A stretch of 64,000 nt of DNA from Ophioderma brevispina (lineage: Eukaryota; Echinodermata; Ophiuroidea; Amphilepidida; Ophiodermatidae). Shown piece after piece: positions 1 to 10,684 of the stretch. Under the pieces are notes generated by a model. That model worked only from the letters and a program-made list of their open reading frames with translations, did not search any database and had not been told where the DNA came from. The translations under genes and the position numbers were made by a program. Position 1 is the first letter of the stretch. Every line of letters begins with the position of its first letter. The stretch covers positions 26,137-90,136 of the forward strand of contig JAMKCH010011737.1 of NCBI GenBank assembly GCA_023653785.1. Reading direction: 5' to 3'.

Positions 1-2089
1 AATGTTCAAGTCGTGAATAATTATCCAAATATATAATACACATGCACTGCCTTGTTATTGTACCACAGGGAAAGGAACAAAAAATGGATACACCAATGCT
101 ATGTGGTAGGAGTTCCGTATGATATGCAACCAATTCTGTTAATGTTTGGCCTTGGGTTAGGGTGTTTTGTAAGTGTTTGGTCATAAATAGAATTTGCTTC
201 ACTGTGAATTTGGCCCAATAGTCCACTCAATCTACGGTATGACCTGGACAAAACTGCTACAGAAGGCTTTCTTGCTGTAACTTGCTGTGCAAACCCTCCC
301 AAACAACATATCAAAAAGGTAGAAAAAAGGAAGCATGGCAAGACATGCTAATTTGCATAAAACCTATGTGCCATTTTTGCCTATATTTTGGTTATTATAA
401 AATATATTAGAAGGGGACGACCCGATTTAAGTAAATAAAGTTTTCATCTTGATAGAATGGTCTTCACCTCTAAACCCCCATCTGTAGAGTTTTGTGCTGA
501 TATTTCAACCCGTTTTTCATGTGAGTGCTAAAAATATGATTTTCTTAGCCCTATATGTGTCAAATTAATATCGGTCGACCCAAATGGGGGGTACATTTTC
601 GCACATAACTTCCAAACCAAATATCCTTTAGCCCTAAGATTTCACAGGGTAAATGAGAAAAATAGTAGCTTTCTTGAAATACCAAAATGTTGACCACTTC
701 CGGTAAAATCTTGGAGTATGGGGACGATGCTATTAGCGATCAGGCCACGGCCCTTTAACTCTTGAGTCTTTCTTGCTTTCCAACATAGGACCCGAGGTAC
801 TTGAGGTCTAGCCTTTTTGAGTTGGGTACCGTGTGCAGATAGGTTGATGATTCTCTTCATCATTGATGGTCATGTATTCCATTCCGTCTCTTTGGCATTT
901 AGATGTAGGCTGACTTTATCTGCAACATTCTCAAATGATGCTTTGTAGTAGATCTTGTGCAGCACATATCACATCCCCTGTTAGAGCTGTGTAGTCAAGG
1001 TCTGTGAGATGCTGACTTTGGTGAAGTCTAGAATACTTGGCCGCCTTTTTATGCTGCTGTCCTACCTATTACTCAGGCTATTACCAAATGACCCCTTTTT
1101 AAAATGTTCACATACTTAATGACTCCCATTTTCTTCTTTCCTGCTATCCACTTTTATCACAAGTTTGCATAAAATTATCAACCTTTTAAAAGAATTTGAA
1201 CACCCAAATTCAAAATTTTCGCAGCCTACGTGTACATTTTTAACAAATTTATAATTTCATGGCAGCAATTTTATAATTTCATGGCAGCAATTTTATAATT
1301 CCATGGCAGTTTGAACTCTGGAAAAGAGACATTTCCTATTTTAATTTCAGGTTTTAACATCATTGGCCCCATTAAAGTTTCATACTGGATGACCCCATTT
1401 TATTCAGCTTGTGTACCGAATGACCCGTATTTTTGGGTACATTTTATCTGAAAGGACCTGGGAAAGGACCTTATTTTTCACCTGGCCGAGGCACATACAC
1501 CCATCACTTCGCATAGGTAGGGCCCCCGGCACTAGTTGACCCAATGTGTTTAAATAAATACTCTCTGATAATAATTTGCAAAATAATGATGTCCCCATCC
1601 CGATTGCAGTCTGACAAATCATCTAGAATGCAAAATTAATTTTGGCGGGAAAATTGCGGCCATCTTGAATAATGACCATCACTTCCACTTGTAAAATTAA
1701 TATCAATGCAAGTGCTACACACCGTGATGTTAGAAAACATGTTCAATACTATAAGAGAAAAAATGGAAAATCTCCATAAACATGCATTTAAGGAGCTATA
1801 TACTTTGTCGAAATACGTATACGTCCACACAAGATAAATGCAAATTACCTGTCTTGCCAAGGCTCCCTTTTTCTACTTTTGATATGTGTTTGGGAGATCT
1901 TTTACTGCTAGTTACAGCAAGCACACCTTCGTAGCAGTTGTCCAGGTTTGTACCTAGTATTTTCAATAGATGGGGACGACAACATCTGCCATCAAACTGA
2001 TTGGAAGAGCAGTTCATTTCCATTGACACCAACAAATCAGTTGTGTAAATGGAGCAATTTTGGGGTGCATGCATAGCTGGAATGCCACC
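1..2089. other. Non-coding stretch, no supported gene
   Basis: A+T-rich DNA with only short scattered ORFs. A pyrimidine-rich AG at 67-68 is followed by a short open frame to a GT at 117, which could be a 48-bp exon, but the donor (GTATGA) is poor and I do not call it. Another strong-looking acceptor (polypyrimidine then CAG near 1070) has no open frame with a donor after it. I see no other structure except the 22-bp repeat listed separately. Confidence 0.5.
1251..1310. repeat. 22-bp tandem repeat, three copies
   Basis: Three head-to-tail units begin at 1251, 1273 and 1295, each starting ATAATTTCATGGCAGC. The third has one substitution and is incomplete. It is a short minisatellite with no visible link to a gene. 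Confidence 0.9.
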
Positions 2090-2093
2090 TTAA

Positions 2094-2433
2094 AGACACC
2101 TATCAGTGATTTGAAAAATATTTGAAATTGGCCGGATAGCTTCAAAGTGAAGAGATAAGTCGTAGAAATTCTCAAAGTTACTTTCAAGCGTAGAATTGAA
2201 TGTAAAGGAAAAAAACGGCCAGTCGTCCAAGATACGATTCTCATTCAATACGTGTTGTAGTCAGTGTCAGTTCGGACAGTAATGACTAAAATCTCCGATA
2301 TGTCCTTATTAGGTTTGATTTGGTCTTATCATTTCAGGGTATGTTAGGAGAACCTGACTGTTACGTACATGCCTAAAATCTGAATTTTATGATTTTTCGA
2401 TTTGCGGATTAGCAAATCACCTGAATAGTGTAT
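2094..2433 (+). mobile_element. TTAA-flanked MITE, family A copy 1
   Basis: 340-bp non-autonomous element. The left end AGACACCTATCAGTGATTT and the right end, read in reverse complement, are inverted repeats, and a TTAA lies directly outside both ends (2090-2093 and 2434-2437). Two more copies lie at 46088-46444 (inverted) and 49149-49501 (same orientation). They share internal blocks such as GGGTATGTTAGGA. A TTAA target duplication is typical of the piggyBac and Kolobok superfamilies; the superfamily assignment is inference. It sits about 30 bp upstream of the candidate exon at 2467. Confidence 0.85.
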
Positions 2434-2466
2434 TTAAGAACCCTTCCTTACTTCACTGCACTGTAG

Positions 2467-2577
2467 GGAAAATGGATGAAAACATATGACTCACACAGCG
2501 CAGTACAATCCAAGATGGAATGTGGTGCTGCTGTGTTGAGCAGAGATGGTTTTATCCATTTCACTGATTGCAGTGAA
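2467..2577 (+). CDS. Candidate internal exon, unknown protein
   Basis: A pyrimidine-rich tract ending in CTGTAG (2461-2466) is a good splice acceptor. After it one frame stays open for 37 codons, beginning GKWMKTYDSHSAV and ending GFIHFTDCSE. The frame meets a stop three bases after a possible donor (GTATGA at 2578), so the exon would be 111 bp in phase 0/0. Amino-acid composition is ordinary for a globular protein, with Trp, Cys and a mix of charges, unlike the low-complexity shadows nearby. I do not recognise the protein. A TTAA MITE occupies the presumed upstream intron. The donor is weaker than the acceptor, so the 3' border is uncertain. Confidence 0.4.
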
Positions 2578-4380
2578 GTATGAAATGGACCTTTAGGGGT
2601 CGGGCAGCTGGTAAGGATGGGGAGGTATGATGTGGTGTATTTTTCATCAACAATTTTGCAAAAAAGGGAACCTTGACCAGAACGTTGGATTTTGACGGAC
2701 ACTTGTATGTGGGTAGTAGCTAGTGCACACAAAGTATACATATATGCCAACTATTGATGGAAACAGCATATTAAGGAGCTCATTTGCATATGTTCTCATT
2801 GGATAATACAAAAAGGTTAAACCTTAACCAGAATGCAAAGTGACAATTTTATTGATGCTTGTAATGTGCTGTAGTAAGTTGGCACATGTATTACCATGCA
2901 AAATTGCATGTTGATTATAATGCACATTAATGAGCTCATTGCATATGTGTTCAATAAAGGTTTCCATTTGTTTGTGGGTAAAAATGGGTACTGTGAAGTA
3001 ATAAGGCAGCCCACAATACATTCTAACTTTACCTTTATAAAAAAGGGAAAACAATCCTGACTTTTCAAATTTTCTGTCTGTAGACTAGATTCCAATTGAT
3101 AGTGGAATAGCCTGATTACTTTTGTAGGTGGAGGTATGATTGAAGGGATAGTATATAAAAACTTGGTTCCGTGTATTGTGGTATGATGTTTCACCTATAG
3201 CCATGATAGAAAAAACCATGACGGTTGGGCCATTACAGTACCAATCAATAGGCAAAGCAGTCAAACCCTAGAAGTTCAAAGAAAGAAAGGCCCAAAACTA
3301 AATCCAGGAATAGTTTCAGTGAAGCAGGGTGAAAGATGATTTTGTAATAGTGAAGATAACCGTCTGCATGTAATCAACACAGGGATGAAGCTGCCTAAAA
3401 TTTATGACATGTGTTGGTAGGCAAAGTTTAAAACCAATTCTGAGGTAAGACAATATGTGTAATCACAAGTATACAATACAAAGTATGACTGGACGAACAA
3501 CCATAATTTATTTGTAGTTGGCAAGTTTCTTCACTCTTTTGATTGCGCGGAAGAGACAAAGAATTTTGGGTATTTTTGTTCCCCTATTTTGAGTAATGGG
3601 CAAAGTCCAACTCCGCCCATAACTCTACCATCAAGGAAATCTACGATAGCATTCATGCGCAGCTAGAAGCATCTGATCTGTATAGATACCTAAGACCAGA
3701 TTCTTTACTGATGGAATCATAATATGGTACTCATCAGTGTGATAAGTTGTTTTTAGTATTTATTTAAAATCAGTTGCCAAAACAATCGAGATTATTTGGT
3801 AAATTAAGCTTAAATAATATCATGGTGGATTGTATATGATTCAGCATAGGAAAAACGAATGTGATTGAAAGAAGAAATTAGCGTAACCCTGAGCAAATCA
3901 TGATAAGTAGGAGTACAGAATATATAGGAAAACATGCTTATCCAAAAAAGGATTTGACAGAGGCCACAGTTATCTGCTAATGATAGCAAAGCACAGTGGA
4001 TGTGTGTGCTGTAACATATTTGGGAGGTAGAATATGTTGGAATCCAAAATATGAAGAAGCGTCATTTAAAACTGTGCGTTGACTGCATATGCACAGCTGC
4101 ACTGACCTAGTACAGGCATATAGGAACGTAAAATTGTTAAGCGCGATTGGCCAATTCAGCAGAGGACAATTGTACTTTTGCTGCAGGCTACCCTTGGCGC
4201 AAACACTCACTGCGATCGGCACAGGGCGATGTCACAGATTTGACCAGACATACTGGAGTTGACTTCATCTGACTTTGCAACCAGTAATTGAATTGATGTG
4301 GCCAAATTTGATTGTTTCAGGTTGATGAAGTATATTTCTGTCTTGATTAACTTGTGTTTTTTTCTCTCTCCACTGGGCAG
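2578..4380. other. Intron-like non-coding stretch
   Basis: No supported gene. A block containing GAGCTCATTTGCATATGT near 2775 recurs in diverged form near 2930, suggesting an old internal duplication of about 155 bp. A 125-codon minus-strand ORF covers 2817-3194 but has no coding-like features and overlaps this duplication. A strong pyrimidine tract at the end (about 4356-4380) is the acceptor of the next candidate exon. Confidence 0.45.
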
Positions 4381-4453
4381 GTTTTATTTTTGTGTCTCGA
4401 TTTGCAATAAGGGCCAGAATCACAGAATATTTGAAAAGGTTACCAATTAAATG
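4381..4453 (+). CDS. Candidate internal exon, unknown protein
   Basis: This has the best splice borders in the window. A run of T and C ending in GGGCAG (to 4380) is followed by 73 bp and then by the donor GTAAGTAAG at 4454. Of three frames only one is open: two leading bases complete a codon, then 23 codons (start FIFVSRFAIRARI, end LKRLPIK), then two bases left over. The peptide is basic and helical-looking. The product is not recognised. The phase (two bases in, two out) does not join directly to the candidate exons at 2467 or 9828, so either exons are missing or these belong to different genes. Confidence 0.45.
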
Positions 4454-4866
4454 GTAAGTAAGTTCAGGAAAAAGGAAATATTGGTCTGTGAAGCTAGCCA
4501 AATAATAAGGCGTTTCACACCGAGCTGGTGATAAGTCGACTTCTGCGATCGATCGCCTGCCTTGATGATCGATCGCCGCTATAGACTTCCAACGCCACCA
4601 AATCATGATGATAACTTCGCCAACTCTGACAATCGCTGATGTGCTGCCACAAATAAAACACATGGCGTCCACTAATGCACATGTAGAGACCATTCGACCT
4701 ACTTGATTTCCGTACGTCCAGTACGGAAAAAAACATGTATTTTGTGGGGAAACAAATTAAAGGTGACAAGTCATCATCACTTAAGGGGCCAGGTATACTC
4801 CGCATTAAAAAACTCTCAAACAAACACTGACGTAATGTCTCAGAAGTATTGTGAAAGCAGAATAAT
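4454..4866. other. Non-coding stretch
   Basis: It holds repeated GATCGATCGC motifs near 4540-4575, and GTACG..CGTAC on either side of about 4715. A 142-codon minus-strand ORF ends here (4265-4693) but crosses the + strand exon, and I judge it chance. No RNA gene is seen. Confidence 0.4.
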
Positions 4867-6365
4867 TGTCCCCGCTCGAACGAAGTTCGATACGGGACTA
4901 TATGAGCAGCGTCCGTTCCGTCCGTTCGTCCGTTTGTCGTCCGTCAGTCTGTGACAAAAATGTTAACCCTGTCGTATACCCTTTATCTGGAGTTCCGTAA
5001 GGGCGACAATGATGGAACTTGGTGGACAGAAAGGGGTGATGAGTTCTCGACTGATTAGATGTTGGCCGAAAATAGCTAATTATTAATTGCATAATTTATG
5101 GAATTTTCCTCAGCCTGTGTACAAGGTTTCTGGAGTTCTGTAAGGGTAATGAGGTAATTGGTGAAGGAAGGGGCTGAAGAGTTCTGACCTGATATAGTGT
5201 TGGGGCGCGTATTTCGGGGGCAAATGCGTATGCAAAATGAGTAATAAATATGCAAAAATCAGCGTAAGTGCTATATTTTTGAAAACAACATGGATATCAA
5301 ACATTCGGGTGATAATAGCCTATCATGGGCCACCTCTTTTGCCATTCGAAAGTATGTGATATAGCGGCTTAGGTATGCAACGAGCTAATTACATTGCATA
5401 ATTGCTGTTATCTCTGAAAACGGTACATCGGAAGGAAATGCCTTCGCTAATGAGACTATCTGCTATAGGGGAGGAGTAAGACCGTGAGGGTTGAGGGATA
5501 GGGCGGGAGGTGGTGTGGGGTGAGGTGGGGGGGGAGTGGGGAGGGGGTGGGGTTGGTGGGGAGGGATGGGGGGTTGGTGGATGGGGGCGGGGGGTTGGGG
5601 GCGGAGGGAGGATGGGTATTGAGGGGACGTGGGGAAAGGGTGGTAGTGCGGGCGTGGGGATTGGGAGGGGTGGGGTGGGAAATGAGGGGGGAGGGGGAGG
5701 GAGACATTGTTGTGAGGGGGTTGTTCGTGGGGGGAGGGGGAGGGATGGGAGTGGTAGTGGGCAAGGGGGTTGGGGAGGGATGAGGTGTTGCAGGGAGGTT
5801 GGGGAGGGGAATGGAGCGGTTGCGGGGTGGGTGAGGAGGGGAAAGGAGTGGGTGGAGGGGATGGTGTGGGGAGGGGTTGGTGTTATTGCGGGGGTGGGTG
5901 TGGGGAAGGGGTGGGTGATTGCGGGGTGTTGGGAGGGGGGTTGGAGTGGCATGGGTTGGGGGAGGGGGTTGGCGGGGTGGGAGTGTTCGGGTTGTTTGGA
6001 GGGGATGGGGAGTGTTTGGGAGGGGGATGGAGTGTTTGCAGGTGTGCGGGGTGTGGGGGGGGGAATGGCGCGGATTGCGGGGGGTTGGAGGGGAATGGCG
6101 CGGTGCTGGAAAGGGGAGGGCTTGTGACTGGGGGTATTGGGGGGCGGGGTGGGTTTGTTTGTTGTGTGTTGTTGAGGGGTTTGTAAGGGGGATGCGGTGT
6201 TGAGGGAGGTGTGTTGTTCGGGGAGAGGGTGCGTGTTGTGGTGTGTTGGTGTGGTGTGGTGTGCGGGGGTGTGGGGATGAGGGGTGGGTGTTGTAGGGTA
6301 TTGGGAGGGGGTGGAGTGATGAAGTTGAATATCACATGTAGTGATCGCAACATTCGGCGGGGACA
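4867..6365 (+). mobile_element. Transposon with TGTCCCCGC ends, copy 1, G-rich core
   Basis: The left end TGTCCCCGC and the right end ATTCGGCGGGGACA form terminal inverted repeats. The body shares ordered blocks with copy 2 (7438-8045): GAGCAGCGTCCGT, GGAGTTCCGTAAGGG, a block before GCTATATTTTTGA, and a right block containing ATCACATG. Copy 1 is 1.5 kb and copy 2 about 0.6 kb; nearly all the difference is the expanded G-rich core. Neither copy has a plausible transposase frame, so both look non-autonomous. Flanking target duplications are not clear. Confidence 0.7.
5456..6310. repeat. G-rich low-complexity minisatellite
   Basis: About 850 bp with almost no C on the + strand, made of degenerate GGGGTG, GGGAGG and GGTTGG words with many runs of three or more G. 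It creates long ORFs on both strands (Gly-rich one way, Pro/Thr-rich the other) that are artefacts of composition. The dense G-runs could form G-quadruplexes. It replaces a core of about 100 bp in the sister transposon copy. Confidence 0.9.
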
Positions 6366-6469
6366 TCTTTACGCATAGCGTAATACGGTTCGCCTTGTAA
6401 ATACCTTTGGAAAGCTTTACATCGTAACTAAGGAGTTAGTGAGCATGCGTCTCTAAATATTCAGGGAAA

Positions 6470-6631
6470 ATGGCTGCACAGTCTTCAAAAACAGATCGAT
6501 GCAAAAGCGATCGCAACAGTCGATCGAGCACAGGATCAGGTGAAAAGGCCGATTATTATTGGTTGCTTTCTAAAGTCATAAAGAGTTTTTCATCCGGGAT
6601 TATATCAAATCTGTCAGTGAGAACTTTGTGA
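6470..6631 (+). CDS. Weak candidate start exon or short ORF
   Basis: An ATG in a good context (GAAAATGG) opens a 53-codon frame beginning MAAQSSKTDRCKSDRNSRSS and ending at TGA. A possible donor (ATCAG then GTGAAA) at 6540 would make a 70-bp first coding exon. A possible acceptor just upstream (ATATTCAG) would instead make it internal. It begins about 100 bp beyond a transposon end. The peptide is Ser/Lys/Arg-rich and no family is recognised. This may well be chance. Confidence 0.18.
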   Translation: MAAQSSKTDRCKSDRNSRSSTGSGEKADYYWLLSKVIKSFSSGIISNLSVRTL

Positions 6632-7437
6632 AAATTGCAAAAGATTATTTAAGTTGCTGTAGAAAAAGTCTGAAACTGAAAATTCCAAAATGTTGGCTAA
6701 AGCATCAAAGTACATATACGGGTCCGTAGCACAAAAGAGTTGACCAGGTCTAAAGGTAGACCAGGTCTAAAGTTAGTCGGCGTCGAAGTGTAATTTTGTC
6801 CTAGCAGTAAAGACATTTTCCTTTGACACAGACATGACATGAGATTTTTTATTTTATTTGAAATTGCATATTTAATCTTTCTCAAATTGCTCGTTATTAA
6901 GTGTCGAATAAGAATAATATCAATTTTGAAAAAAACAATTTGACTTAAACAGTAGGCCTAACTGTAAACAACCTTAAAACTTTTGTGATACGGACCATAG
7001 GAGTTAGAGGTGTTGTGTGTGGGGTGTGTGTGAAACATTCATGAGTCAGGGGTCCACCCTTTTTGAGTGGGGCCACATGCTGAAGCCAACAACTATGCGG
7101 GCAGCAAGCAAGCAAGTATAATTGGGGGGATCAAGTTTGGTTTATGACAGGTGCCTTCGAAGAGTCTGGAAGAGGACCCATATCTATACCATAGGAAAAG
7201 GGGCTCATAGCTGAACGAAGATGCAGATTTGCGCACATTAACATTATATTTCCCTGAGAATTATAACTTTTTATAGCAAATTTTGAAAAGGTTTTGTTTT
7301 TTATTATAAAATCGTTGTTTTTAAAACAATATTAGAAAATTTTTGGTTTTAGATTGATGAAATTGAACTAATTCAAAATTAACTATATCAGTATTTCTGC
7401 ATTTTATTGTCCCCGCCAGATAAGTGATGCATTTTAT
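6632..7437. other. Non-coding stretch
   Basis: A+T-rich, with no open frame that has splice borders. CCAGGTCTAAAG is tandemly repeated near 6745-6775. Nothing else is seen. Confidence 0.4.
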
Positions 7438-8045
7438 TGTTCCCGCCGAATGAGTCAGAACGGGGGACTATAAAAATGAGCAGCGTCCGTCGGTCGTATT
7501 AAAAAATGTTACCCACGTGTATAATTATCAGGAGTTCAGTAAGGGTGACAATGAGGTTGTAACTTGGGAAAGAAGCGGGGTAGGCGAGGTATTGAACTCC
7601 TGATTAGATTTTGGGAGTAAAAAATATGTAATGAAGTATCTAATGCATTTAGAAAATGTTCATGCAAGGAATGTTTACCAGTTTTGGAGTTACTAAGGCA
7701 TATAATGATTTAACGTGGTGGAAGGAAGCGGGCTGAAGAGTTTTCGACCTGATTACAGTTGGGCATATTTCGGGCAAATTGAGTATGCAAATGAGCTAAT
7801 TAATATGCAGAAATCAGCGTAATTGCTATATTTTTGACACTGTACATTGGATACTCGAAATTCCTGCGCTGCATGAAAGCGTATCATGGGGCACATCTTT
7901 ATTGGAATTTTTTTTTTTTTTTTTTTTGGGTGGGGTTTTGCAGGGTGTTGGGGATGAGATGGGGTGTTGCTGGGTTTTGGGGAGGGGGTGGGGTGTTGTA
8001 GTGGCATTTATCACATGTTAGTGATCACGAGATTCGGCGGGGACA
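7438..8045 (+). mobile_element. Transposon with TGTCCCCGC-type ends, copy 2
   Basis: About 0.6 kb, with a left end TGTTCCCGCCGAA (a TGTCCCCGCC variant lies just upstream at 7409) and a right end ATTCGGCGGGGACA. It shares its block order with copy 1. Its G-rich core is only about 100 bp (7925-8000) and is preceded by a run of T. Copy 1 and copy 2 continue to match for about 30 bp beyond the right inverted repeat (ACGCAT..GCGTAA..GTTCGCCTTG), so the true right end may lie further out. Confidence 0.7.
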
Positions 8046-8097
8046 TATTTTACGCATCGCGTAAATACGAGTTCGCCTTGTTTGTTCTGGGAAGTAC

Positions 8098-8147
8098 CTC
8101 GCGGGCCGCATGCAAGCTCTTAGTGGGCCGCAGGTTGGACACCCCTG
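8098..8147 (-). mobile_element. hAT-like terminal fragment
   Basis: The reverse complement begins CAGGGGTGTCCAACCTGCG and continues into a GC-rich stretch. From family knowledge this closely resembles the terminal inverted repeat of Charlie-type hAT transposons (CAGGGGTGTC). Only about 50 bp is recognisable and I see no partner end, so it is a fragment. Confidence 0.55.
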
Positions 8148-8250
8148 CATTAGATAGTTTTATTGTTTCATCTGCAAGAGGTCACAAAGGGATTGCTTTG
8201 GTAGTGTGAGTGTGTCTCTGTGGTAAAATGTTGACCCAAATGTTAACCCT

Positions 8251-8588
8251 AAAGGTCATTACATAGTGCCATGCCGCTTACCGCTTTGCCGCTCTGATGA
8301 TGAAATTTACGTCACTACGCAATCATGTCAGAATCGCTAGCGGTGACCCAAGCGGCAAAGCGTCAAGCCGATAAATCGATCTCCCTGCCGCTCGGGCTGC
8401 CGCTTTTCCCAAAGCGGCAAATCGCATTGAGTTGACTTGAGTTCAACTTTAGAGCGGTGTCGCTCGATGACGTAGTTCAAGTGATAGCGCGCGGGACTAT
8501 AATAGCAAAATCCTGCAAGCGGCGTACACCAAATAGCGGCTTGCCGCTTGGCGGCAATGCGCATCATGACACTATGTAGATGACCTTT
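8251..8588. mobile_element. MITE with AAAGGTCAT ends
   Basis: Roughly 338 bp bounded by inverted repeats of about 24 bp: the left begins AAAGGTCATTACATAGTG and the right, in reverse complement, AAAGGTCATCTACATAGTG. A TA abuts both ends. The interior is rich in GCCGC / GCGGC words, which make secondary hairpins. The 118-codon minus-strand ORF through it (8337-8693) runs out of the element and is not a transposase. Confidence 0.85.
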
Positions 8589-9827
8589 AAACTTAAGGAG
8601 GCATATCGGATAAAATGGTCTACAGAAAATGCAGAAAAAAAAAAATGACCATGAAATCAAAAACACAACATCATTTAGTCCAAAAGTGAACATGGTAAGG
8701 ATTGGAACTCTCCCTCCACATTTTTTCAGTTCAGCACTGCCATGGTGGGTTTGGTGGTTGAATTGTGTTATTTATTTTTTACAAATTCCCTAATTTACAA
8801 TAAATAATTCCCAGCCTAAATGGAAGGTTGCTTTTAAGCTGAAACTCCAGGGATTGTGTGTATAAACAAAATACCTAAATTTTTTTTTTTTTTTTTTTTT
8901 TTTAAATCAAGTGTTTTAATTTTTTAGAAACAATTATTTTAGGAAAAAAATTTAGGAAGGGACAAATAAAAAACACCTATTATTTCAAATAGAAACACTC
9001 AATCTGCAAAATCTAACGTCTGAAATTTTAAAATTGATTTCCTTTCAATGACCACCTTATTCATCACAAAGGGAGTTGTAGTTTATCTCAGCGAAAAATG
9101 TGACTGACAAAGTGGAGACTTCTAGTATTTCTAGAAATACTTCAACAAAAAAACCTTGTTGTTGCGACCCCGTTCCCTTTGTTTTTGATGACAAAAGACA
9201 AATAAAAAATTGTATGGATTTTGATTTCTTTAACCATAAAAATAAATCACCAATCTGATAACTCAGCAAGTACTTGGGAAATAATTGAAATAAAATGTGT
9301 AGTTTTTCACAAAATTGCCCCATTTTAGTCATTTCATTACTGCCAAAATCAGCCCCGGTACAAAGTTTATGGGAATTGCAAAACCCATTATGTGAAAATA
9401 TTCTCTAAAACGCCTTTTTTTAAAAAATTAAAGTTTGGCACACACGTTTCTTTCACCATTACCAAAATTTCTGAGATTGCAACAAGGATCGGGCATCATG
9501 AAGACGTTAGCCGATAAATCTACCTTAAATAACTGCTGTTTCAAAATATGGCCAACATTTCTTGATACATACAATAGACCTTGAGTAGTAACCCACATGT
9601 TGGTGACCTCATGCACCTCGGTGACTCTTGTGACCTTTGACAGCAGGGCGACGAACTCACAACTTAACACTCTAATGATTACGAGTCCTTCACTTTCCAC
9701 TGGACCACACCGTTCTGGTATGACCAAGATGATTCAGCTAGAATAAAAGTGCACTTAATAAAACTAGCCTTGAAAAGCATATACTTCTATTTATCAATTG
9801 TATTTGATTATACCTTTTATTGACCAG
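8589..9827. other. Non-coding stretch with poly-T tracts
   Basis: A T-run of about 24 bases lies at 8880-8903. A strong acceptor-like polypyrimidine tract (ending TTTTTTCAG near 8730) leads to a short open frame but no good donor. A block near 9590-9650 repeats the GTGACCTC..TGACCTTTGAC words of the AGGTCA-bearing repeat family. No gene is supported. Confidence 0.4.
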
Positions 9828-9952
9828 GGTTGACATGGCTCTCTAGTTGTGTACAATCTTCCTTATTAAATGCCAAAAAGATTATGACTTTGTTGAACAT
9901 GGAGAATCATGCCTTTTTAACAGAACAGTGGAAATTAATTACAAATACTGAG
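9828..9952 (+). CDS. Candidate internal exon, unknown protein
   Basis: The acceptor (TTTTATTGACCAG, to 9827) and the consensus donor (CTGAG then GTAAGTGA) bound 125 bp. Only one frame is open: two leading bases, then 41 codons, beginning LTWLSSCVQSSLLNAKKIM and ending EQWKLITNTE. The peptide has an amphipathic, helical-repeat character (Leu/Ile every 3-4 residues). It leaves in phase 0, which matches the entry phase of the candidate terminal exon at 29274, although other exons could lie between. I do not recognise the protein. Confidence 0.45.
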
Positions 9953-10054
9953 GTAAGTGAAATTACCTTTTTCTCAGTTAAAAGGGTCTCAGGCTGGGAA
10001 ATTAAACCAGGGCAGGGAGGGGAATTTTTGCACAGATGTCAATTTTCTGAACAG

Positions 10055-10147
10055 GGTTGATGTTTGGAATATTATGAGTCAGTCAGATTTGATACACTTG
10101 AGTGCCGTCAATTTGATACACTTTCGTGCCATCAGATGTGCCCAAAG
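10055..10147 (+). CDS. Weak candidate exon with 24-bp internal repeat
   Basis: An acceptor (TTTTCTGAACAG) and a donor (CAAAG then GTGACT) flank 93 bp. The open frame is one base, 30 codons and two bases. A 24-bp unit (ATTTGATACACTT..TGCC.TCA) is tandemly duplicated inside it and encodes the pair LIHLSAV / LIHFRAI. Entry phase does not match the exit phase of the exon at 9828, so the two cannot simply be neighbours. Chance remains a good explanation. Confidence 0.22.
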
Positions 10148-10260
10148 GTGACTACGTGGTTTTTTATCCCCATGGCTTTGAAAAGCAGAAAGAGGGGGAT
10201 TTATGCTATCAGTTAAGTCGGCGGCGTCCAACACAATATTGGGAACGCGATAACATGGAC

Positions 10261-10684
10261 CCATAGGGTTATGGTGATTGTAACTTGGGGGGTGGGACGG
10301 ATGCCATGCCCTTCATCTGATAGATTTGGGCGTGGCAATATGCTAATTAGGTACCTAATTTGCATAATTAATAGTTAATTGGGGTTATTTTTACCCAAAA
10401 TGCTTTGTGAACGAACTATTTGAAGATCCATAAGTCCGATTTTGATGTGAAACTTGGTTGGTGGAGGGGGGGGTGGGGTGGAGAATCATGTATGTTACTC
10501 TCGCACTGATTAGGTTTGTGGCGCCTGATATTCTACTTTAAAGAGCTAATTTGCATATTTAGGGCTAATTGGGTATTGGGTCTTTCACCCAAAAAAACTG
10601 TGAACAAACTATTGGAAGATCATAAGTCCGATTTGATTGTGAAACTGATGGAGGGTGGTGAATCCTTGTACTCTCGCGCTGATG
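10261..10684 (+). repeat. Two diverged tandem units of about 195 bp
   Basis: The blocks GCTAATT..TTGCATA and GAAGATC.ATAAGTCCGATTT appear twice, about 190-200 bp apart. The words resemble those in the TGTCCCCGC transposon family (pattern 'GAGCTAATT.ATATGC'), so this may be a related element running into the G-rich tract that follows. Confidence 0.6.

Noticed and set aside
4265..4693. 142-codon minus-strand ORF
   Set aside because: It overlaps the well-bounded + strand exon at 4381-4453, has no recognisable domain, and a length like this is expected by chance in 64 kb.
5389..6366. 325-codon minus-strand Pro/Thr/His-rich ORF and overlapping Gly-rich + strand ORFs
   Set aside because: They are produced by the G-rich minisatellite. 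All frames stay open because of composition, and no domain or exon border is present.
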